NCBI RefSeq assembly: GCF_013114595.1
Contig: NZ_VTXE01000010.1
Location: forward strand, 79,214-143,213
Direction: 5' to 3'
DNA length: 64,000 bases
From: Vibrio sp. 99-8-1
GTDB taxonomy: Bacteria > Pseudomonadota > Gammaproteobacteria > Enterobacterales > Vibrionaceae
The position numbers and the translations under genes are program-made. The notes under the pieces were generated by a model. That model worked only from the letters and a program-made list of their open reading frames with translations. It was not told the DNA's origin and made no database searches. Below, piece after piece: positions 57,394 to 64,000 of the stretch. How positions within the stretch are numbered: position 1 is the stretch's first letter; each line of letters begins with the position of its first letter.

Positions 57394-59595
57394 TTATTTC
57401 TTAGCGACCACTCTATTTCTTCCTAGAGACTTGGCTTCATATAACGCTTCATCTGCCCTCGACACCATCGACTCTATGGTATCTTGCGGTTGATAACTGG
57501 CAACACCAAAACTAATGGTCAAGTTCTCCACTTGTTTAAAGTGTGTTTTCTCCACCTGTGCTCGTAGAATTTCAGCAAATTTTTCTGCACTGTCACTGTC
57601 CGTATGAGGACATATCACTAAAAACTCTTCTCCCCCCCATCGGCCTATCGTGTCAACTTTTCGAATATTGTTTAAAAATAGCAACGACATCTCTTGCAAC
57701 ACCACATCACCCACTTGATGACCATAGGTGTCATTTACTCGCTTAAAGTGATCAATATCTATCATCATAATGCTGTACACCTCGTTATAACGAAATGAAC
57801 GATGAAACTCTTTTGCCAACACTTCTTCCAACTTTAAACGGTTATAAAGGCCTGTTAGCCGATCAGTAATAGAGAGTTTTTGAAGTTGCTGATTTTTGAC
57901 TTCTAATGAACGCTTAGTTTCCGTTAGTTCAATGAGTAACCAATCCAATTTACGTTTCGCTTTAGAGATTTTTCGATGAGAAATAATAAATCCGCCAATA
58001 ACCGTTAGCGCTCCAATCAATATCGCCCACGTCAGTCCATAATTTGTTTTATCAATCGTTTGAAGAGAAAACCAGTTCTGCTGAATTAAACTGTGTTGAT
58101 GAGGAGAAATAGATCGAAAGCCTTTATTCAATATGGATGTTAGTTCAGGCCATTTTTTCGGCGCAATAAAGCGGTAATCAACGTTGGCGTATTCGGTAGG
58201 AGCGGCAATTTTAATGTTCTCTAAAGCCCCGGTTGCTTTCATATAATTAGCAATCGCCAAGTTACCTATATAAGCATCTGAGTTGCCAGAATCGACCATT
58301 CGCAATGCTTGAACCGTATTTGCAGTTTCAACTAGGTCTATCAGCGGGTAGTCCCTTTTAAACCAATTCGTAGTGACAAAACCTTTCTCCATGGCAACAT
58401 TGCGACCAAACAGATCATTTATGCCGCCGATGTAACCTAAGTTCTTGTTCACCACTATCATCACGGGATAAGACAAAAATGCATCGCCAAACGAAAAGCG
58501 CTCTGCCCTTTGCTGATTTTTCACTGAATACAACAAGGTATCAAATGCATTAACATCTACTTCCATCTCATTAAATGCATCGGGTTGAGGTCTATCGTCC
58601 AAAACAAATTCAGCTTTAAAACCAGTCTGCTCAGCAATAAGCGAAATATAATCGATCGCCAACCCTGCAACTTTACCATCTTGTACAAACTCAAAAGGAG
58701 GACGATTCGAACGTGTTCTAAAACGGATAACTGGATGTTTTCTAATAAAATCCAGCTCTGCATCACTCAACATATTTGGGTCATCATGATTAACAGAAAC
58801 AGAAACCCAGTTATTTAACACTCGTTGATGCTCTTCCATAGGGATGGCGTTAATTGCTTTATTAAATATTGAAGTCAGCAGTGGTTGGTCTTTATTGACC
58901 CCGACACTAATGTCCCACTTACGGTCTAACTTTCCGCTAATTTTTAAACTACCAATGTACTCTTGCTGTATTTGATACCCCACCGTTGCCAACATTTCCA
59001 CCATGCCAAAAAGCTTACCTTTTGCAACTAACTCTAAACCTTGCTTCAACGAATCAACTTCCGTTATCGCAATGTCGGGGTAGTTATTCTCTATAAATTC
59101 AGCAGATGCGTAACCCTTTACAACACCAATTTTATTACCGGAGATATCATCAATATTATTAATCCAAGGTTGATGTAACCCAGTTGCAATAACCAGTGAT
59201 GAATGAAAATAAGGGTCTGTAAACTCTAGATACTCGCGTCTTTGAGGTGTCTCAGCCACCGCAGATAAAAAATCACATTGCTTAGATTTACTTGCTTCAA
59301 CAGAATCAAGCCATGTTTTAGTACTAAACAGATGAATAGGCTTACCAATTAACGCTTCAAATAACGCCATATAATCCGCGGTTAATCCGACATACTTGCC
59401 ATTATCGTTCATCTCAAACGGCATCCATTGAGGATCAATACAGACACTTAAAGAGGCTTTGTTATTAAGGTATGAGATTTCTTGAGGGGTAAACTTAATT
59501 TCAGGTAAATCGCGTCTTTCTTCAGCAATCGCGAAAGACATAGATGAGTATAAAAACGTGGTTACCAGCAATAACCATTTTACTAAGGGCATCAT
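57394..59595 (-). CDS. Diguanylate cyclase with two periplasmic solute-binding sensor domains
   Basis: A 733-residue inner-membrane enzyme. After a signal/anchor (residues 5-22) come two type 3 extracellular solute-binding domains (about 35-265 and 277-510), a membrane helix (about 522-541), a short coiled coil and a GGDEF domain (575-733). The active site is GGEEF at 654-658, with DIDHFKRVNDTYGH, and the inhibitory I-site RxxD at 645-648 (RKVD) is intact, so it should make c-di-GMP with feedback control. The tandem sensors point to an amino acid or similar ligand. Next to it on the same strand is a PAS-degenerate-GGDEF gene. Confidence 0.9.
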   Translation of the reverse strand: MMPLVKWLLLVTTFLYSSMSFAIAEERRDLPEIKFTPQEISYLNNKASLSVCIDPQWMPFEMNDNGKYVGLTADYMALFEALIGKPIHLFSTKTWLDSVEASKSKQCDFLSAVAETPQRREYLEFTDPYFHSSLVIATGLHQPWINNIDDISGNKIGVVKGYASAEFIENNYPDIAITEVDSLKQGLELVAKGKLFGMVEMLATVGYQIQQEYIGSLKISGKLDRKWDISVGVNKDQPLLTSIFNKAINAIPMEEHQRVLNNWVSVSVNHDDPNMLSDAELDFIRKHPVIRFRTRSNRPPFEFVQDGKVAGLAIDYISLIAEQTGFKAEFVLDDRPQPDAFNEMEVDVNAFDTLLYSVKNQQRAERFSFGDAFLSYPVMIVVNKNLGYIGGINDLFGRNVAMEKGFVTTNWFKRDYPLIDLVETANTVQALRMVDSGNSDAYIGNLAIANYMKATGALENIKIAAPTEYANVDYRFIAPKKWPELTSILNKGFRSISPHQHSLIQQNWFSLQTIDKTNYGLTWAILIGALTVIGGFIISHRKISKAKRKLDWLLIELTETKRSLEVKNQQLQKLSITDRLTGLYNRLKLEEVLAKEFHRSFRYNEVYSIMMIDIDHFKRVNDTYGHQVGDVVLQEMSLLFLNNIRKVDTIGRWGGEEFLVICPHTDSDSAEKFAEILRAQVEKTHFKQVENLTISFGVASYQPQDTIESMVSRADEALYEAKSLGRNRVVAKK

Positions 59596-59748
59596 ATTAT
59601 TAGGTCAACTACCTACAGATCGTTCACCTCACTACTTTCACAGCAAGATGCGTACAAAATACCCAGCCATCACAAATTTTTTATTCGTTGTAGTAATAAT
59701 TATATATTCATTATTAACTATATTTGTAGCTTATAACTAACAACATTG

Positions 59749-61089
59749 CTATTCGGTCTCCACAAAATGGCGGTCAATCACGCTTTTACCTGTACCATCA
59801 CTCTCCGATACATGTTGCGCGCACATTAACCTATTCGCTTCTGTTTTTGTTAGTTGTGTCTTTAGTTGGTTTACTGCCGATTCTGGTGAAAATTTTACAT
59901 CTGGAAAACAGGTATAAGCTTCGATTCTCATCGCAAGGGATGAAACCTCAGTCTCTAGTTGATGAAGTTGCTGAATAACGCGTTTTTTTACCACTTGGGC
60001 ACTGGTAGCATTGGTGTTGGATAGAATAAAAATAAACTCATTGTCTGAGTATCTATACACTCGGTCTTCTACTCTTAAAAGTGACCCTTCTAACTTATCG
60101 GCAAGATCGACAAGCACTTTCTCTGATGCATTTACACCAATATCTTCAACAATATCCTGCCAGCTATCCACCTCACAACAAATTAGAGATAATGGCATTT
60201 GAGTTTGAATATGGCTTTGCCACTCAGCGACTAAGGTCTCTTCAAAATAACGACGATTACCAATGTTAGTTAACCCATCAAGGAATGAGAGCCTTTTAAG
60301 TTCATTATTTGCTACCGACAACTTCTCTTTTGCTCTCTCTTTTTCACTGATATCCCGAGCAAATATAAACAGACCACGTTTTTGAGTAACGGGATCAATA
60401 TAGGCAATTTTTCTTGCTTCTAACCATTGTCGATTACCAAATCGATCAAACGTCTCATCAATAATGTGAAACTGTTTACCCGTTTCCAGTACTCGTTTAT
60501 CGGAAAATAGAAACTTCTCAGCAATGTCAGGATCGGCAACATCCACCAATCGTTTACCAATAAGCTTATCTGGTGAACTGATCCTTAGGGCTTGCACAAA
60601 CGCATCATTGCAAGCCTCATATTGGTAATTGTCATTCATCATACCTACCGCATCGGGCAAGCTCTGAATAATATGGTGCAGTAGTCGTTTGCTCTGTTTC
60701 AAGTTCTCTTCTGCTGATGCTTTATCGACTTGACGTCTTACGGACACCAACCAATATTGTTGGGCATTAAACCAACATTTTCGGCCTTCGAAGCTAAACT
60801 CTCGTTCTTGTTCGCTATCGATAAACTTATAACAGAAGCTCGACTCATCCCCTATTCCTTTCAGATAGAGGGCAAGATCAGTACTGATGTACTGCATTCC
60901 TTCGATTTGAACAGTCGGTAGGTAAAAATCTTTAGCTGCAGAGTTCCGATGGATCACTTCACCTTGTGTATTTAACACAAATAAGGGGATGGTCGTGCAC
61001 TCTACGGCATTCTTTGTGCCAGCTTGATAAGCCATATAGACAAGCAATAGCAAACCAACTAGCCCAATCAATATATATATTATGATCAT
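59749..61089 (-). CDS. PAS protein with degenerate GGDEF domain
   Basis: A 446-residue protein with an N-terminal membrane helix (residues 3-20), one PAS-like region near 30-120, a clear PAS near 135-250 (SLPDAVGMMNDNYQYEACNDAF) and a C-terminal GGDEF fold. The opening LSFLDGLTNIGNRRYFEE is conserved, but the active motif is SDNEF at 348-352 instead of GGDEF and the metal Asp region is altered (CEVDSWQDIVEDIG). It should not make c-di-GMP; it could bind GTP or partner proteins. It precedes the cyclase gene by 153 bp on the same strand and may be co-transcribed. Confidence 0.82.
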   Translation of the reverse strand: MIIIYILIGLVGLLLLVYMAYQAGTKNAVECTTIPLFVLNTQGEVIHRNSAAKDFYLPTVQIEGMQYISTDLALYLKGIGDESSFCYKFIDSEQEREFSFEGRKCWFNAQQYWLVSVRRQVDKASAEENLKQSKRLLHHIIQSLPDAVGMMNDNYQYEACNDAFVQALRISSPDKLIGKRLVDVADPDIAEKFLFSDKRVLETGKQFHIIDETFDRFGNRQWLEARKIAYIDPVTQKRGLFIFARDISEKERAKEKLSVANNELKRLSFLDGLTNIGNRRYFEETLVAEWQSHIQTQMPLSLICCEVDSWQDIVEDIGVNASEKVLVDLADKLEGSLLRVEDRVYRYSDNEFIFILSNTNATSAQVVKKRVIQQLHQLETEVSSLAMRIEAYTCFPDVKFSPESAVNQLKTQLTKTEANRLMCAQHVSESDGTGKSVIDRHFVETE

Positions 61090-61413
61090 GTTTTATACGT
61101 ATTAGCCAAACAACGAGACAGTTAACAACCGCAATCATTAACTTTAATTATTAACCAAGTCACTTCTATCGACAAAACTCAGCAGAAGTTTCCAAGTACA
61201 ATTTTATTTTTATATCTGCTCAGTTTAGCAGAACAGCTTTTTATCCTTCAGGTAAGCAAATATAAATTGCCTCAATTTGTGATTAGTGACCGGAAATAAC
61301 AATCAAAGCGATCTCTTCACAAAAGAATGGAAAGATCCAGACAGGTGAAACTATTTTGTTCTACCCTTATAACAAGTAAGGCTAAATTTGTGTTAACAAT
61401 GGTATAGGTGACT

Positions 61414-62181
61414 ATGAGAACAATTGTGCTGTTTATTGTCCTGATGTTTTGTTCTGCTGCCAGTTACGCGCTGTCAGACTTGCGTTACTATACTGAAGAG
61501 TACCCACCTTATAACTTTACCAGCAACGGGAAAATAAATGGTATTGCGGTAGATATGCTTTTGCAGGCAAGTCAGCTTGTAGAATCGGAAGTAGATCTAA
61601 AATCCATTAAGCTCTACCCATGGCCAAGAGACTACCGAATTGTACGAAGTACCCCAAACACTGTACTGTTTTCCACGGCTCGAATTACGCATAGAGAATC
61701 ACTCTTTAAATGGGCGGGTCCAATTGGAGAGACTCGGATCGTCGTTCTGGCAAAAAAGATAAATAATATTGAAATCACCCAACCCAGTGACATAACAAAC
61801 TACTCTCTGGGGGTTGTGTTAGATGATATTGGTGAGCAGCTAGCAATGAAAGCGGGTGTGCCACTGGAAAGAATGGATCACGCCAACACCGCCGTTCCAC
61901 TGGTCAAAATGCTTTATTACGACAGAGTACAGTTAATCGCCTACGAAGAACAAGTGGTGTTATGGTCCATTGAAAAGGCTGGGCTTGATATCGATGAGTT
62001 CGAAGTCGTGGGCGTATTAGAAACGGTTAATCTTTATTATGCCTTTAATTTAGAAACAAGTGATGTGTACGTAGAAAAAATGCAACGAGGCATAGATTTA
62101 CTCAAACAGAATAAAGATAGCAATGGTAAATCCGCTTATGACAACATTGTCGATAAATATATGAATTGGCGAGAGGATTAA
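61414..62181 (+). CDS. Periplasmic solute-binding protein, family 3 (orphan)
   Basis: A 255-residue periplasmic protein with a signal peptide (about residues 1-20) and the family 3 binding fold: LRYYTEEYPPYNFTSNGKINGIAVDML in the first lobe. No ABC permease or ATPase gene is adjacent. Such orphan binding proteins often act as sensors' partners, and the neighbouring cyclase has the same type of sensor domain. ATG 61414 is preceded by AGGTG; an overlapping GTG at 61408 is less likely. The 324-bp gap before it has no other feature I can see. Confidence 0.83.
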   Translation: MRTIVLFIVLMFCSAASYALSDLRYYTEEYPPYNFTSNGKINGIAVDMLLQASQLVESEVDLKSIKLYPWPRDYRIVRSTPNTVLFSTARITHRESLFKWAGPIGETRIVVLAKKINNIEITQPSDITNYSLGVVLDDIGEQLAMKAGVPLERMDHANTAVPLVKMLYYDRVQLIAYEEQVVLWSIEKAGLDIDEFEVVGVLETVNLYYAFNLETSDVYVEKMQRGIDLLKQNKDSNGKSAYDNIVDKYMNWRED

Positions 62182-62205
62182 TCTGCATCTTCCCTTAAAC
62201 GACAA

Positions 62206-62236
62206 AGCTCAGGAATCATCCTGAGCTCTGTTTTTC
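62206..62236. terminator. Terminator between the solute-binding gene and ackA
   Basis: AGCTCAGGA, 4 bases and TCCTGAGCT form a 9-bp stem followed by CTGTTTTTC on the plus strand; it may also serve ackA on the minus strand. Confidence 0.85.
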
Positions 62237-62272
62237 GGCCCCGTGGTTGTACAAGGAGCTCAATAGTTCATC

Positions 62273-63460
62273 TTAAATCAGAGAAACCGCATCTTGGGCA
62301 ATAACCAACTCTTCATTGGTTGGAATAACCATAGCGATCGGGCTATTGGCTTCAGTGATAACACCACAGCTACCAAATCTTGCCGCTTCATTGGCTTCTT
62401 TATCTTCTTTATATCCAAACAAGTTTAGATAGCCAAGGATCTCACTACGAATAGGTAATGAGTTTTCACCGATACCACCAGTAAAGATAATGGCATCTAA
62501 ACTGTCTAACGGGATCATGTAAGAGCCGATGTATTTAGCAACACGATAGGTAAACACTTGGAAGGCCAGCTTCGCCCCTTTGTGTCCTTCTTCCATCGCT
62601 TCTAATATGCCTCGCGCATCACTCGTCAGCCCGGAAACACCTAAGAAGCCAGAGTTCTTGTTCAGTTCATTAAAGATCTCATCTTGTGACCAACCTTTCT
62701 TCAACAAGAACTCAATAATACCAGGGTCTAAATCACCACAACGCGTTCCCATCATCAAACCGGCAAGAGGTGTAAAGCCCATTGAGGTATCAACGCTCTT
62801 TCCGTCTTTAATCGCACAGACAGAAGCACCGTTGCCCAGATGAACCGATATAAAGCTTGCTTGCTCAATTGGCTTGTCTAGCATCTGAGCCGCTTCTCGG
62901 CTTACATAATAATGGCTGGTTCCGTGGAAACCATAACGACGAATCGCATAGTCTTTATAGAGCTTATTAGAAATCGCCCCTGTAAAGGCTTTTGCCGGCA
63001 TCGTTTGATGGAATGCCGTATCGAATACAGCAATTTGAGGAAGAGAAGGGAATGCCTCTAAAGCAGCTTTGATCCCCAGAATATTTGCTGGGTTATGAAG
63101 TGGAGCAAGATCTTGAACAGCTTCAATATCAGCAATCACCTTCTCGTCAATGACTACGGACTTGGTAAATGTTTCACCACCATGGACAACACGGTGCCCT
63201 ACAGCAACAAGACTCTCAGTTAAGCCTAGTTCGCTAACCAACTCAACTAAACGAGCGATTGCTGCTTTATGATGGTTACCATCACCAGTAATGGCTACTT
63301 CAGATTTCTCTCCGTTATACTTCCAACCTATACGAGCATCTTCAAGACCAAAACATTCGCCTAAGCCGCTTAACACTGCGTCACCTGACACGGAGTCTAT
63401 AACAGCGAATTTTAATGATGAACTTCCTGAGTTTATGACTAACACGAAGTTGTTTGACAT
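62273..63460 (-). CDS. ackA: Acetate kinase
   Basis: A 395-residue ASKHA-fold kinase that interconverts acetyl phosphate and acetate with ADP/ATP. Motifs are VINSGSSSLKF at the start, VGHRVVHGGETF, FDTAFHQTMP, YGFHGTSHYYV and GGIGENS near the C-terminus. pta is not next to it, so this is probably a second acetate kinase gene such as Vibrio ackA-2. ATG 63460 follows AGGAATCGACTC. Confidence 0.95.
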   Translation of the reverse strand: MSNNFVLVINSGSSSLKFAVIDSVSGDAVLSGLGECFGLEDARIGWKYNGEKSEVAITGDGNHHKAAIARLVELVSELGLTESLVAVGHRVVHGGETFTKSVVIDEKVIADIEAVQDLAPLHNPANILGIKAALEAFPSLPQIAVFDTAFHQTMPAKAFTGAISNKLYKDYAIRRYGFHGTSHYYVSREAAQMLDKPIEQASFISVHLGNGASVCAIKDGKSVDTSMGFTPLAGLMMGTRCGDLDPGIIEFLLKKGWSQDEIFNELNKNSGFLGVSGLTSDARGILEAMEEGHKGAKLAFQVFTYRVAKYIGSYMIPLDSLDAIIFTGGIGENSLPIRSEILGYLNLFGYKEDKEANEAARFGSCGVITEANSPIAMVIPTNEELVIAQDAVSLI

Positions 63461-63908
63461 AAGAGTCGATTCCTATCCAAAGTAGTTTTACGCAAATGCG
63501 TTCCGATTTGTTAAACCATTATTCAATATTTTTTGAATGTTTCAACTTTAATTGAACCCTGAGAGCAGTAGCAATCGATTTTTATTGACCTTGATCAGTT
63601 TTTTATTTATTTCGATGGTAAAATAAAAGCCAGTTCAGTAAATGTTAAGCTTATTGAACCAATTTGTTGCATATCTTTATCCGCTTTATTCTGTGATTTT
63701 GCTTGCTCATAATCAGTAATAGATCTCAAAAACAAATCTTAAAAACGTTGCTAACGGTCGAGAATTTGCGATAACTAACCGTCGACCTTTTCTACAAGCC
63801 CGTCGCTGTCATCTACATAGCAAAGCTGATCACTCAATCGCACTGATAAGCCGTAGCGGTTAATCGCCACTATTTTCAATAGACGATTTAAAGCCTAAAG
63901 TAAATAAT

Positions 63909-63953
63909 CCACCTGCAGAGCAGGTGGCTTTGACTGGCCCCCTATAAGGGGGC
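63909..63953 (+). repeat. Two adjacent strong hairpins
   Basis: CCACCTGC-AGA-GCAGGTGG (63909-63927) and GCCCCC-TATAA-GGGGGC (63937-63953). The second is followed by TTATTTA. They may be terminators for a minus-strand gene entering from the right, or the subterminal hairpins of an IS200/IS605-type end. The 63461-63908 stretch holds the ackA promoter and otherwise no gene I can identify. Confidence 0.6.
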
Positions 63954-63957
63954 TTAT

Positions 63958-64000
63958 TTAACTATCGAGCCCTAACAACATCTGGCGCTCTTCTTCTTCC
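63958..64000 (-). CDS. Possible 3' end of a gene entering from the right
   Basis: On the minus strand the last bases read ...EEEERQMLLGLDS then TAA at 63960-63958. A frame without start in the window cannot be identified, and the assignment rests only on the open frame and the hairpins just downstream. Confidence 0.3.
   Translation of the reverse strand, partial: EEEERQMLLGLDS

Overview
The window looks like a chromosomal segment of a Vibrio or close Vibrionaceae relative. It carries an adjacent luxP-luxQ pair (autoinducer-2 sensing), torS/torT, a YccS-type FUSC protein, the MOSC-reductase fusion and many small Vibrio-like conserved genes, at a base composition that by eye is in the low forties for G+C. 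In V. cholerae luxPQ and pyrC lie on chromosome 2, so a secondary chromosome is plausible, but that is inference. I saw no rRNA, tRNA, CRISPR array, transposase or prophage gene.

Layout. 1-3.3 kb: torS (cut by the window edge), torT and mgsA. 3.6-4.2 kb: two tandem microprotein genes behind a promoter with CRP-like sites. 4.3-11 kb: a VOC protein, helicase IV, a YccS-like protein, two small unknown proteins and a PilZ protein. 11-14.8 kb: luxQ-luxP. 14.9-28 kb: housekeeping and small conserved genes, among them a GIY-YIG protein, yceH, a DUF496 protein, a TetR regulator, a YfcZ-type protein, a secreted leucine-rich-repeat-like protein, an acyltransferase, a nadD-like gene divergent from nadE, a MOSC-reductase fusion and pyrC.

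28-39.7 kb is a complete trans-4-hydroxy-L-proline catabolic locus. A PotABCD-like ABC transporter brings in substrate. A 4-hydroxyproline epimerase, a FAD D-amino-acid dehydrogenase, a DapA-family deaminase and an alpha-ketoglutarate semialdehyde dehydrogenase convert it to alpha-ketoglutarate. An ornithine-cyclodeaminase-family reductase and a GntR regulator complete it. Four copies of a 17-bp palindrome, TTGTATA-N3-TATACAA, lie upstream of its transcription units and form a probable operator set.

39.7-43.7 kb: an AraC regulator, a glutaredoxin, a third copy of the microprotein gene with the same promoter architecture as the tandem pair at 3.6 kb, a patatin-like lipase, a YbaN protein and a small Cys/His-rich protein. 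43.8-48 kb: the citrate lyase genes citD-E-F-X-G, without citC. 48.5-50.2 kb: two tandem paralogous proteins that join a helix-turn-helix to an acetyltransferase-like domain. 50.6-57.3 kb: YlqF GTPase, ChrA with a divergent LysR regulator, a CobW GTPase, a ClC chloride transporter whose gating glutamate is replaced by glycine, and Ogt. 57.4-62.2 kb: a diguanylate cyclase with two periplasmic solute-binding domains, a PAS protein with a degenerate GGDEF domain, and an orphan solute-binding protein. 62.3-64 kb: acetate kinase, then a non-coding stretch ending in two strong hairpins.

The observations I rate most worth following are the microprotein family with its duplicated promoter, the ClC gate substitution, the hydroxyproline operator set, the tandem HTH-acetyltransferase pair, a possible small RNA near 55 kb, and a dispersed MITE-like intergenic repeat.
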